DNA of 37,786 nt from Bacteroidales bacterium (GCA_017650305.1 JAGCFD010000043.1:1-37786), one strand, 5' to 3'. Shown: positions 1-7,544, numbered from the stretch's first letter. The notes: generated by a model not told the origin, from the sequence alone. Made by a program: numbers and translations.

Positions 1-2
1 CC

Positions 3-233
3 GGCCGGCATTTTTGTTCACGTTTGCCGCCGCTGTCAGAGGGCGGACAGAGCGGGCGGATTTCATGTCGGCTTGATCTTTTGTAACTTTTCTATCAAGA
101 GAAAAGTTAAAGACTATAATTGCTTAGTATACAGGTGTTTACAACAAGGCGAAAGATTGCTCTTTGCAAAGAAATCTCAAGCAAAGAGGTTTTGTTTTCA
201 CCATCACATTCGTGCCATCATGTATATAATTAC
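3..233. repeat. Direct repeat, copy 1 (~230 bp)
   Basis: This segment recurs at 2198-2427 in the same orientation. Outside one short variable stretch (122-150) only two substitutions separate the copies (at 64 and 211). The left ~65 bases are GC-rich and the rest AT-rich. It contains several inverted repeats: 85-93 with 100-108, 72-77 with 94-99 (competing with the first), and 160-167 with 181-188, the last followed by a T-rich stretch. The two copies bracket a single gene, the T9SS thioredoxin-fold protein. The window starts at the left edge, so the repeat may extend further upstream. I recognise no named family. Confidence 0.95.
72..198 (+). ncRNA. Candidate structured RNA within repeat copy 1
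   Basis: Seen: three successive potential hairpins, at 85-108 (9-bp perfect stem), 121-137 (short stem, several G-U pairs) and 160-188 (8-bp perfect stem). The last is followed by a T-rich run (190-198) like an intrinsic terminator. The G-U pairs of the middle hairpin are valid only for plus-strand RNA. No clean TAnnTTTG motif precedes it. That it is transcribed is inference; it could equally be a structured DNA repeat. Confidence 0.25.
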
Positions 234-273
234 TTTTTTTTTCAGAATTACACTTTTTTTCGCAATTCTTTTA

Positions 274-281
274 TATCTTTG
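274..281 (+). promoter_or_regulatory. -7 promoter motif for the T9SS thioredoxin-fold gene
   Basis: TATCTTTG matches the Bacteroidota -7 consensus TAnnTTTG and lies 48 bases before the ATG at 330. It sits downstream of repeat copy 1, so the repeat is not part of this transcript unless there is a further upstream start. Confidence 0.7.
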
Positions 282-329
282 CGGCTTCATATTGAAAAAG
301 CAACTTATCATTTATTAAACAAAAAAATT

Positions 330-1982
330 ATGAAAAAATTATCTTTACTTATTTGTTTCTGCGCTTTAGTGATGACCACTTTCGCACAGTTGCCGAACCA
401 AAGCTACGGTTCCAATTTCACCGGGTACGAGATCAACGCTGACGGCACCCTCAACACCACTACGCCCATCGTGCTTTACAACTGGACAGATGCTGGTTAT
501 CCCGTATTCATCGATGTCTTCGCCACCTGGTGTCCCCCTTGCTGGAGCTACCACAACTCTGGTGCTTTGGAGAACCTTTACAGCCAATATGGTCCTGATG
601 GCAGCAATGTGTTGCGCGTGATGGCCATCGAGGGCGACGACGGCAACTTTGCTTCCTTGAGCGGAACAGGCCCCGACAATGGCAACTCTGCCTCCCAAGG
701 CAACTGGCTCAATGGTGTGGAATATCCTGTCATTCCTCTGGATATTGCTCCTAACAACCACAACTTCAACACCAACTATGCCATTTCCTATTTCCCGACC
801 ATTTACGTGGTGTGCCCGAACCGTCTGGTTTATGAGGTTGGACAAAAAACTACTGCCCAGCTTTATGCTGCCACCACCGGCACTTGCCCTCAATATGACG
901 CCATTCAGGCTAACAACGGTCTCATCTTCGCCATCAACGGCTTTGAGCCGCCCTACTATTGCCAAGCTACCATCAACCCGACAATCGAACTGGAGAATGT
1001 CGGTATTGCTAATTTGACATCTGCCACCCTGACCATTAACCTTGACGGCCAGACCAGCACTTTCGACTGGACCGGCAACCTGGCAAGATATGATAAAACC
1101 ACCGTTACCCTGCCCACCATCAACGTCACCTCCGACGGCAACCACACCTACACCGTGACTGTCAGCCAAGTGAATGGCGTGGCCGATCCCGACCCTGTCA
1201 TGAACTCCATCTCCAAGGATTTCAAAGTCACCTTGAACCCGACATCCACAACCGTCAACGAGACCTTCTCTGCCGGCATTCCTTCTAGCTGGACAGTAAA
1301 AAACGGTTATCTCTTCGCTTACAATATTTCCAGTGGCAACCATGGCGGCGCAGTGGTCTTCAATGCATACTCCTTCAGCAACAATGAGGTGGACGAACTC
1401 TACTTGCCTTACGAGGACATCTCCGGCATGACGACCCCCGTCTTGAAATTCGACGTTGCCTATAGAAGATACAGCTCCAGCTCCGCAGAGAGAATGCGCG
1501 TGCTGTATTCTACAGACTGCGGTGCTACCTGGACATCCCTTTACAACAAATCCGGTGCTGCTTTAGCTTCTGTTTCCTCCGTCCTCACTACCAGCTTCAC
1601 CCCCACCGACAACCAATGGCGTACCGATGCCATCGACCTCTCCAGCATCACGAACAAACAGAACGTCATCATCAAATTTGAATTCAAGAGCACTTACGGC
1701 AACAACGTTTGGCTTGACAACGTACAACTCATGGACGGCACCGGCATTGCCGAGAACGAAAGCGAGTTCAACATCTATCCGAACCCCGCTCAGAACGTTC
1801 TGAACATTGCCACCGACGAGATGATCAAGAGCGTTGAAATCTACAACCTCCAAGGTCAGTTGGTTCAAGTAGAGAATGGCAACGTCAACTCTATCAACGT
1901 CAGCAATCTCGCTACCGGCAACTACTTCGTACGCATTCAGACCAACGACAACACCATCACTCGTAAATTCACGAAAGAGTAA
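330..1982 (+). CDS. T9SS-secreted protein with thioredoxin-like and adhesin-type domains
   Basis: This is a 550-residue secreted protein. The ATG at 330 opens a clear signal peptide (about residues 1-19, ending TTFAQ); upstream in-frame codons lie over the promoter, so I reject them. Residues ~45-190 resemble a thioredoxin/TlpA-like fold with the redox motif CPPC at 68-71 in the context ATWCPPCW. A beta-sandwich region (~310-470) resembles the choice-of-anchor J / cleaved-adhesin type. The last ~75 residues form a typical T9SS sorting domain beginning near YPNP and ending in a Lys-rich tail. It is probably exported by T9SS and anchored to the surface or released, with a disulfide or redox role outside the cell (inference). 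The gene stands alone, with its own promoter and terminator, between two copies of a structured repeat. Confidence 0.88.
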   Translation: MKKLSLLICFCALVMTTFAQLPNQSYGSNFTGYEINADGTLNTTTPIVLYNWTDAGYPVFIDVFATWCPPCWSYHNSGALENLYSQYGPDGSNVLRVMAIEGDDGNFASLSGTGPDNGNSASQGNWLNGVEYPVIPLDIAPNNHNFNTNYAISYFPTIYVVCPNRLVYEVGQKTTAQLYAATTGTCPQYDAIQANNGLIFAINGFEPPYYCQATINPTIELENVGIANLTSATLTINLDGQTSTFDWTGNLARYDKTTVTLPTINVTSDGNHTYTVTVSQVNGVADPDPVMNSISKDFKVTLNPTSTTVNETFSAGIPSSWTVKNGYLFAYNISSGNHGGAVVFNAYSFSNNEVDELYLPYEDISGMTTPVLKFDVAYRRYSSSSAERMRVLYSTDCGATWTSLYNKSGAALASVSSVLTTSFTPTDNQWRTDAIDLSSITNKQNVIIKFEFKSTYGNNVWLDNVQLMDGTGIAENESEFNIYPNPAQNVLNIATDEMIKSVEIYNLQGQLVQVENGNVNSINVSNLATGNYFVRIQTNDNTITRKFTKE

Positions 1983-2005
1983 ACTTGCTCTTTAAACCAT
2001 ACGAA

Positions 2006-2036
2006 AACGTCCCCGAATCCCGGGGACGTTTTTTTT
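2006..2036 (+). terminator. Rho-independent terminator
   Basis: A perfect 10-bp stem (2006-2015 with 2021-2030) with a 5-base loop runs into eight T residues. It ends the transcript of the thioredoxin-fold T9SS gene, 24 bases after its stop codon. Confidence 0.93.
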
Positions 2037-2040
2037 ATGG

Positions 2041-2275
2041 GCTACCGATCTGTCTACGGAGAACCGCAAGCCCGCGCAGGTGCGTCCGAACGCCTTGGCG
2101 ACCGACCTGCGCACAGGCATTGTGGAATCTAGAAAATATTTCGCCATGGAGCACGCGGGTGGGAAGGCCGACATGGCGAGGCGGACGCGGCGTGAATGGC
2201 CGGCATTTTTGTTCACGTTTGCCGCCGCTGTCAGAGGGCGGACAGAGCGGGCGGATTTTATGTCGGCTTGATCTT
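2041..2275. other. GC-rich block of unknown nature, running into repeat copy 2
   Basis: This stretch is visibly richer in G and C than its surroundings and overlaps the left part of repeat copy 2 (from 2198). One plus-strand frame stays open from about 2038 to a stop at 2269-2271, and another from 1985 to 2281, but neither has a recognisable domain, a promoter or a signal peptide. It includes an inverted repeat, GCGCAGGT with ACCTGCGC, near 2073-2112. It may be a decayed gene remnant or part of a larger mobile repeat; I cannot decide which. Confidence 0.4.
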
Positions 2276-2427
2276 TTGTAACTTTTCTATCAAGAGAAAA
2301 GTTAAAGACTATAATTATTTAATATATAGATACTTACAAAGAACAAAAGATTGCTCTTTGCAAAGAAATCTCAAGCAAAGAGGTTTTGTTTTCACCATCA
2401 CATTTGTGCCATCATGTATATAATTAC
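2198..2427. repeat. Direct repeat, copy 2 (~230 bp)
   Basis: This is the second copy of the segment at 3-233, in the same orientation. It keeps the inverted repeats (2280-2288 with 2295-2303; 2354-2361 with 2375-2382). The variable central stretch differs from copy 1 by seven transitions over 2317-2333, then a few further changes and an indel. The copy ends at 2427, two bases before the A-run of the terminator belonging to the minus-strand tRNA gene. Confidence 0.95.
2267..2393 (+). ncRNA. Candidate structured RNA within repeat copy 2
   Basis: It has the same three-hairpin arrangement as at 72-198. The middle hairpin (2316-2321 with 2327-2332) pairs fully here apart from one G-U, where copy 1 has three wobble pairs and one mismatch. 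The terminal stem is again followed by a T-rich run. Expression is unproven. Confidence 0.25.
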
Positions 2428-2428
2428 T

Positions 2429-2459
2429 AAAAAAAACAGATGGCGTACAACCATCTGTT
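2429..2459 (-). terminator. Rho-independent terminator of the tRNA gene
   Basis: Read on the minus strand, a perfect 9-bp stem (2451-2459 with 2435-2443) and a 7-base loop are followed by eight U residues. It starts one base after the encoded CCA end of the tRNA. Confidence 0.92.
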
Positions 2460-2460
2460 C

Positions 2461-2538
2461 TGGTGGGATGTATTGGATTCGAACCAATGACCTCTGCCGT
2501 GTGGAGGCAGCGCTCTAAACCGACTGGGCTAACATCCC
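2461..2538 (-). tRNA. tRNA-Val, anticodon CAC (unusual anticodon loop)
   Basis: The minus strand folds into a 78-base cloverleaf with encoded CCA. The acceptor stem is GGGATGT/ACATCCC with discriminator A, the T arm is 5 bp with loop TTCGAAT, and the anticodon stem is CTGCC/GGCAG around the 7-base loop TCCACAC. By geometry the anticodon is CAC (valine), and A73, A35 and C36 fit known valine identity. Two oddities stand out: position 33 is C rather than the near-universal U, and the D stem has a C12-A23 mismatch. A CCA (Trp) reading would restore U33 but destroys the anticodon stem. It has its own promoter and terminator, so it looks expressed. Confidence 0.8.
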
Positions 2539-2551
2539 GGAAAAGCGACGG

Positions 2552-2559
2552 CAAAAGTA
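2552..2559 (-). promoter_or_regulatory. -7 promoter motif for tRNA-Val
   Basis: On the minus strand this reads TACTTTTG, matching TAnnTTTG, 13 bases upstream of the mature tRNA 5' end at 2538. Confidence 0.7.
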
Positions 2560-2692
2560 CAATTTTTATTCATTCATCCATCATTTTTTTAAAGATTTTT
2601 TTTAGGACTTATTATCAGCAAGATAGACCATAAAAACCGAAAAATGGCAGAGAAGAAGTGCTGAGGCTATAACATAATTCAAGAAAAAAGTG

Positions 2693-2700
2693 TATCTTTG
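2693..2700 (+). promoter_or_regulatory. -7 promoter motif for the lipoprotein/M23 operon
   Basis: TATCTTTG lies 24 bases before the ATG at 2725. The next three genes follow at gaps of 6, 3 and 2 bases with no other promoter seen, so this probably drives all four genes to 7490. Confidence 0.75.
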
Positions 2701-2724
2701 CGGCCTGACAATAATCCCTTGATT

Positions 2725-2964
2725 ATGAAAAAGAGAAATCCCATATATTTAATAGGAATTATTCTGGGTCTTTTCCTTATAAGTATCAGTGCTCCATCCT
2801 GCACCACCACGCAGCGTGGCACCAAAAAGGCTGTCAAATATTCACGTCAGAGGACTAAACAAGCTCACTGGAACACCACTACTTCCAGAACCACCACCTA
2901 CTACATCAAAAAACACAGCACCAAGAACCGCAAGGCTCCCAAAAAGCCCAATAAACACAAATAG
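2725..2964 (+). CDS. Small basic putative lipoprotein
   Basis: This is a 79-residue protein. Residues 1-24 form a hydrophobic export signal ending SAPSC, a loose lipobox of the kind tolerated in Bacteroidota, with Cys at about 25. The mature part is short, rich in Lys, Arg, Thr and Ser, and ends in a strongly basic tail. I chose the ATG at 2725 because it opens the signal peptide; the frame extends upstream to 2698 but that overlaps the promoter. It is the first gene of a tight operon with the M23 peptidase 6 bases downstream, suggesting an envelope or peptidoglycan role (inference). Such short basic lipoproteins have no assigned function that I know of. Confidence 0.65.
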   Translation: MKKRNPIYLIGIILGLFLISISAPSCTTTQRGTKKAVKYSRQRTKQAHWNTTTSRTTTYYIKKHSTKNRKAPKKPNKHK

Positions 2965-2970
2965 AACACT

Positions 2971-3918
2971 ATGCAACAAAACCATACAAGACTATTCACC
3001 ATTCTATTATTTTGCCTCATCGGCGCCATCTCAACCGCTTACTGTCAAGAAGATCATATTCAATTTAGCGTTATTAACGACACTGCCCACATAGATGCGT
3101 CCATACCAGTGGACTCTGTGGGAGAGGCTTTGGTTGACGATGACAAAGATTATTATGACAACATCGACCACGGAGATGGCATGTTGTTCACCTATTTCAA
3201 CTGGATGCCTGGCTATTCCCGCTACCAACATTTTGACATCATCACGATCCACTATCGTCATCAGGGTTCTGCGCCTCGCGACACCTTGATTCTGACGGGC
3301 TACCATCATCCGGCAAACTACAAGATAACCTCCAATTACGGCTGGAGACACCGCCGTATGCACCGTGGCGTGGACTTAGGCTTGCCTGTAGGAACACCCA
3401 TCGCTGCCGCTTTCGATGGCATGGTTCGCATTTCCAAAGGTAACAACACCGGCGGCTACGGCAACCTGGTCGTCATCCGCCACGACAACGGTCTGGAGAC
3501 CTACTACGCCCACCTGTCCAAGCGGCTCGTCAACCCCGGCCAGATTGTCAAGGCGGGCGACATCATCGGCTTGGGCGGCAACACCGGCCGCAGCTACGGC
3601 TCCCACCTCCACTTCGAGACCCGCTACTTAGGTAACGACATCAACCCTAATCGCATCGTGGATTTCGACAACTACACCCTGAAACACGACACCCTCTATA
3701 TCTCCGGCTACTCCGTATCTACTCCCACACCTATCAAGACCACAACAGTCGTACAAGCTCCAAAACCGGCCAGCAGTGCTGTTTACTACAAAGTACGCAA
3801 AGGCGACAACCTCGGCAGAATTGCCCAGAAATACCATACCACTGTCTCCAAACTGAAAAAACTCAACCGTCTGCGCAGCGACTTCATCCGTGAAGGACAA
3901 CGATTACGCGTCAGATAA
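2971..3918 (+). CDS. M23 family peptidoglycan endopeptidase with LysM domain
   Basis: This 315-residue exported protein is predicted to cut peptide cross-links in peptidoglycan. Residues 1-25 are a signal peptide (ending TAYCQ). The M23/LytM domain spans ~115-225 and shows the zinc and catalytic set: H131 and D135 (HRGVD), H181 (YAHL), and H212/H214 (SHLHFE). Residues ~281-315 are a C-terminal LysM repeat (YYKVRKGDNLGRIAQKY) that would bind glycan. All catalytic residues are present, so it is likely active rather than a regulatory pseudo-enzyme such as EnvC/NlpD. It lies 6 bases after the small lipoprotein and 3 bases before the FG-GAP gene. Confidence 0.93.
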   Translation: MQQNHTRLFTILLFCLIGAISTAYCQEDHIQFSVINDTAHIDASIPVDSVGEALVDDDKDYYDNIDHGDGMLFTYFNWMPGYSRYQHFDIITIHYRHQGSAPRDTLILTGYHHPANYKITSNYGWRHRRMHRGVDLGLPVGTPIAAAFDGMVRISKGNNTGGYGNLVVIRHDNGLETYYAHLSKRLVNPGQIVKAGDIIGLGGNTGRSYGSHLHFETRYLGNDINPNRIVDFDNYTLKHDTLYISGYSVSTPTPIKTTTVVQAPKPASSAVYYKVRKGDNLGRIAQKYHTTVSKLKKLNRLRSDFIREGQRLRVR

Positions 3919-3921
3919 TGT

Positions 3922-6114
3922 ATGAAAACACAGCGGCTATTCCCTCTTTGGTGTTGGCTCTGCCTTCTCCCTGTCTTTGCGAACGCACAATCCGACCTGT
4001 TTGACTTCGGTTTCACAAGAAATCCGCACATCACCGTAATTCATCCCTCCGACACCCTTTTACAACCGTGGACCGGCGGCATGAACTCCATTTTCTTCTC
4101 CCCCATTGATCTGGACCTCGACAATTATCCCGACCTGGTGGGTTTTGAAAAGCATGGCAACAGAATTCTGCCTTTTCTTTGGCAAAACGGACGATATATT
4201 TACGCTCCGCAATATGCACACTGTTTCCCCGACCTTCACGACTGGGCCATCCTGAAGGATTATGACGGAGACGGGAAAAGCGACATTTTCACATACGGCT
4301 TGGCTGGAATCCGCATCTTTCACAACACCTCCACAGACACACTCTCCTTTGAACTTGTCACCGAACAATTACCGGCATGGTATTACAACGGATATGTCAA
4401 CCTTTATGCCTCGCCAGATGACTACTTGGTAGTGGACGACATTGACGGCGATGGACTGATAGACATTCTTAACTTCTGGGTTCTTGGCAAGTACGTACAC
4501 TATCTTCGGAACTATGCCGACTCGCCCGGGCTCTTCGACATGCGACTGGAAGAATCCTGCTGGGGGCATTTCTCAGAAGCGGACGACAACAACACCATCA
4601 CCTTGTTTACGGACTGCGACAACAAATCAGATGACGAGCCGTTGCGGCACACCGGGTCGTCCATGTTGCTACTGGACATTGATGGTGACAGCACACAAGA
4701 CCTGTTAGTCGGGGATGTGGACTCTCCCCATCTCATATATCTGCACAATGGCGGCACAAATAGCGATGCCACCATGGACAGCCAAGACACCCTTTTTCCT
4801 TCCAACGCGCCTGTAGTTCTCTACTCCATGCCAGCCCCTGCCCAAGTGCAAATTCCAGGGCTGCCTGGCCCATCACTCATCATATCGCCTTCCGATCCTT
4901 CTTTGGCGAAATCTCAAGACTTGCAGAGTGTGTGGCGCTATGACTACGACACGCTATTGCATCAATACACCCTGGTTCAGAAAGACTTTCTGCAAAAAGA
5001 GATGATAGACGTAGGAAGCGGCTGCCGCCCCGTACTGTACGACTGGGACGGCGACGGTCTTACCGACCTGTTTTTGGCCAATTACGGACAATTTGACAGC
5101 GCCAGCGTAGTCAATGGTTTTCTTGTCAGCGACTTTTCCTCCTCCATCCAATACTACCACAATGAAGGCAGCGCCACCCAACCGGCATTCCGTTTGGCAG
5201 ACACAGACTTCGGACATCTCCGCGACCTAAATTTGCAAGCGCTCCACCCCACTTTCGGCGATTTGAATGATGACGGACTTACCGACATGCTCTGTGGCAA
5301 CAAGGAGGGCACGCTAATCCTCGTCCCTCATCAACGCATCACGACCGGGAGCGGAGATATCGAAACCGACTACCGCAACATCTCCACTGACGGGTTCAGC
5401 ACCCCGCAGCTGTTCGACCTGGACAACGACGGACGGAGCGACCTGCTCATCGGCAACCGCCGCGGTCTCATCAGCTATCACCATAACATCGGCATCTGCG
5501 GCATGACAGACTTCGAGCACATCACCGACACGCTGGGGCAAGTGGATGTCCGCGACTTCAACCAGTCATATTTCGGACACAGCGTCCCCTGCTTTTTCCG
5601 AGATCCTGTACATGGCACCGTGCTGTTTTGCGGCAGTGAAAGCGGGCACATCCGATATTACAATCACATCGATGGCAACCTTAACGGCGCATTCACCCTC
5701 TCGGAATACACTTTAGCAGAAACTGTCAATGGTCAACCGCTTCGCCTGCGCGAAGGCATACGCACTGGCGTTGCCGTCGGCATGCTATACGGAGACAACA
5801 TGCCAGACATGATTGTCGGGAACTACGCCGGAGGTGTCTCCTTCTTTTCAGGAAGCGAGCAGATGCACCACGGCACTGGCATTGCCAACATCCATGAAAC
5901 GCAGTACCAGACATATCCCAACCCGACAACCGGAATGATATTCTGCACATCCAGTGCTCCGCAAGATCCAATCCAGACAATGGAGATTTTCGATTTGTCA
6001 GGACGTTGCCTTCTCCAATCAGGAAGCGACCACCTTGACCTTTCCGCTCTCGCAAACGGCCTATACATACTCATCATAAACCATCATTCACGCCATAAAA
6101 TCATCAAGCAATAG
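3922..6114 (+). CDS. FG-GAP/VCBS repeat protein with T9SS sorting domain
   Basis: This is a 730-residue secreted protein. The signal peptide covers residues 1-22 (ending FANA). At least seven calcium-binding-like repeats of the FG-GAP/VCBS type (DxDxDGxxD) start near residues 63, 113, 173, 252, 374, 447 and 499, a spacing expected of a beta-propeller. Residues ~660-730 form a T9SS C-terminal sorting domain starting YPNPTTG and ending in a basic tail. It is probably a surface or secreted adhesin-like or ligand-binding protein; no catalytic domain is visible. The start at 3922 lies 3 bases after the M23 stop, and the next gene starts 2 bases after this stop. Confidence 0.9.
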   Translation: MKTQRLFPLWCWLCLLPVFANAQSDLFDFGFTRNPHITVIHPSDTLLQPWTGGMNSIFFSPIDLDLDNYPDLVGFEKHGNRILPFLWQNGRYIYAPQYAHCFPDLHDWAILKDYDGDGKSDIFTYGLAGIRIFHNTSTDTLSFELVTEQLPAWYYNGYVNLYASPDDYLVVDDIDGDGLIDILNFWVLGKYVHYLRNYADSPGLFDMRLEESCWGHFSEADDNNTITLFTDCDNKSDDEPLRHTGSSMLLLDIDGDSTQDLLVGDVDSPHLIYLHNGGTNSDATMDSQDTLFPSNAPVVLYSMPAPAQVQIPGLPGPSLIISPSDPSLAKSQDLQSVWRYDYDTLLHQYTLVQKDFLQKEMIDVGSGCRPVLYDWDGDGLTDLFLANYGQFDSASVVNGFLVSDFSSSIQYYHNEGSATQPAFRLADTDFGHLRDLNLQALHPTFGDLNDDGLTDMLCGNKEGTLILVPHQRITTGSGDIETDYRNISTDGFSTPQLFDLDNDGRSDLLIGNRRGLISYHHNIGICGMTDFEHITDTLGQVDVRDFNQSYFGHSVPCFFRDPVHGTVLFCGSESGHIRYYNHIDGNLNGAFTLSEYTLAETVNGQPLRLREGIRTGVAVGMLYGDNMPDMIVGNYAGGVSFFSGSEQMHHGTGIANIHETQYQTYPNPTTGMIFCTSSAPQDPIQTMEIFDLSGRCLLQSGSDHLDLSALANGLYILIINHHSRHKIIKQ

Positions 6115-6116
6115 GT

Positions 6117-7490
6117 ATGTCCATCTTCTTTCAGCCCATACGTCTCAACGACCGGGATTTATTCCTTCGCTACCAGCCATTAGGCAGTCGCATTTGCGAC
6201 CAGACCTTCACGAGTCTGTTCTGCTGGCAAGAGTTTTACGGCATGCGATGGGCCTTGGTGGAGGACCGGCTTGTGATACGTTGTCACATCTATGGAGAGC
6301 GCAGGATCGGCTATATGGTCCTTCCGGATATCCAGACAGCGCGGTTCCCCGAATTGATATCGGAGTTGCAAAAGGATGTGGGAGGTATGGTACCCACCCT
6401 GATCAACCTCTCGGAAGAAGAGTCTCGCTGGCTCAGTCAGCAGCAACCCGGGCAATGGGCCTTCGACCACAATCGGGATTTTGACGACTACCTGTACGAG
6501 ACTGCAAAATTCCAGACCTACAGCGGCAAGAAGCTGGCGGCCAAGCGCAATCATGTCAACAAGTTCAAGACACTGTACACATACTCATACCAGCCGCTCA
6601 CGGCGGAATGGTTTGATGCGTGTTTGAAGCTGGAATATTCTTGGCACATCGCCAGGGGTGAGGAGTCGCGACAAGCCACGGCAGAACAGATGGTTATCCA
6701 CCGCGCCTTTGACCACTTTGAAGCATTGAACATTATGGGAGGGGTGCTGCTGGTGGAGGACCAGCCTGTGGCATTCACCTACGGCTCCCCGTTGAATGAG
6801 AATACATTCTGCGTCCATATTGAAAAGGCAGACACCACCTACGAAGGCGTTTACCCCGTGATAGCCCAACTGTTTGCACAACATCTCCCCTCTCAATACC
6901 AGTACTTGGATCGGGAAGAGGACATGGGCCTTTCAGGTCTTCGGAAATCCAAAGAGTCGTACCAACCCATCCGGATGGAGAAAAAGATCAATTGTGTGAT
7001 GCTGGACCAGACCCGCAGAGAGATCATGGAAGTGTGGGAGCGTTGTTTCGGCGACGAAGCGTCATTTGTGCAATCATTCCTCACTCGCTACTATTTTGAG
7101 GACACAGCCTTTTTGCACCGAGAAGGGGGAAAAGTGGTTGCCACCTGTTTTCTCATCTTATGCGACACCGACATCGGGCGCATCGGCTATCTCTATGCCA
7201 TTGCCACGTTGCCGGAATACAGAAACCAAGGCATCGCCGCCAAGTTAGTGCAGAAGGCGCTGGATCGGTGTCGGACCCTACGCTTGACAGCGGCTGCACT
7301 AATTCCCGCCAACGAACATCTTGGCCAATACTACAACCGCCTCGGCTTCACCATGGGCCCGGTACCTGTTCAATTCCCCAGCGACCTGGACCTTGGAACG
7401 GGTGATTCATCTCAAGACAACGCACTGCTGATACCGCTCGACGAAGGACTGACAATCCCTTCAAGTCTTATTTGTTTCCCGTTAATGTAA
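6117..7490 (+). CDS. DUF2156 (LPG-synthase-like) and GNAT acyltransferase fusion
   Basis: This 457-residue, apparently soluble protein has no signal peptide or membrane segments. Residues ~1-290 match the DUF2156 / phosphatidylglycerol lysyltransferase C-terminal fold, itself a tandem-GNAT-like aminoacyl or acyl transferase. Residues ~296-440 form a separate GNAT domain whose acetyl-CoA-binding motif A (ATLPEYRNQGIAAKLV) is clear, followed by the usual YNRLGF near the end. The substrates are unknown; transfer of an amino acid or acyl group to a lipid or peptide is possible. It is the last gene of the operon starting at 2725, 2 bases after a T9SS cargo gene, which hints at an envelope role. 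Confidence 0.8.
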   Translation: MSIFFQPIRLNDRDLFLRYQPLGSRICDQTFTSLFCWQEFYGMRWALVEDRLVIRCHIYGERRIGYMVLPDIQTARFPELISELQKDVGGMVPTLINLSEEESRWLSQQQPGQWAFDHNRDFDDYLYETAKFQTYSGKKLAAKRNHVNKFKTLYTYSYQPLTAEWFDACLKLEYSWHIARGEESRQATAEQMVIHRAFDHFEALNIMGGVLLVEDQPVAFTYGSPLNENTFCVHIEKADTTYEGVYPVIAQLFAQHLPSQYQYLDREEDMGLSGLRKSKESYQPIRMEKKINCVMLDQTRREIMEVWERCFGDEASFVQSFLTRYYFEDTAFLHREGGKVVATCFLILCDTDIGRIGYLYAIATLPEYRNQGIAAKLVQKALDRCRTLRLTAAALIPANEHLGQYYNRLGFTMGPVPVQFPSDLDLGTGDSSQDNALLIPLDEGLTIPSSLICFPLM

Positions 7491-7515
7491 GCCTAAAAAG
7501 TGTCATTATTTTTTG

Positions 7516-7523
7516 TATTTTTG
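7516..7523 (+). promoter_or_regulatory. -7 promoter motif for rfaE1
   Basis: TATTTTTG lies 21 bases before the ATG at 7545. It argues against the in-frame start at 7500, which would overlap the promoter. Confidence 0.65.
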
Positions 7524-7544
7524 CACGCTAAAAATATAATTGGT

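Noticed and set aside
366-1343. Long minus-strand open frame (325 codons) opposite the thioredoxin-fold T9SS gene
   Set aside because: It lies fully antisense to a gene with signal peptide, redox motif and sorting domain, and its translation is low-complexity Gly/Val-rich without a domain; it is a codon-bias shadow.
2315-2554. Minus-strand frame of 79 codons through the tRNA region
   Set aside because: Its central part is a translation of the tRNA sequence itself, a well-known kind of false gene.
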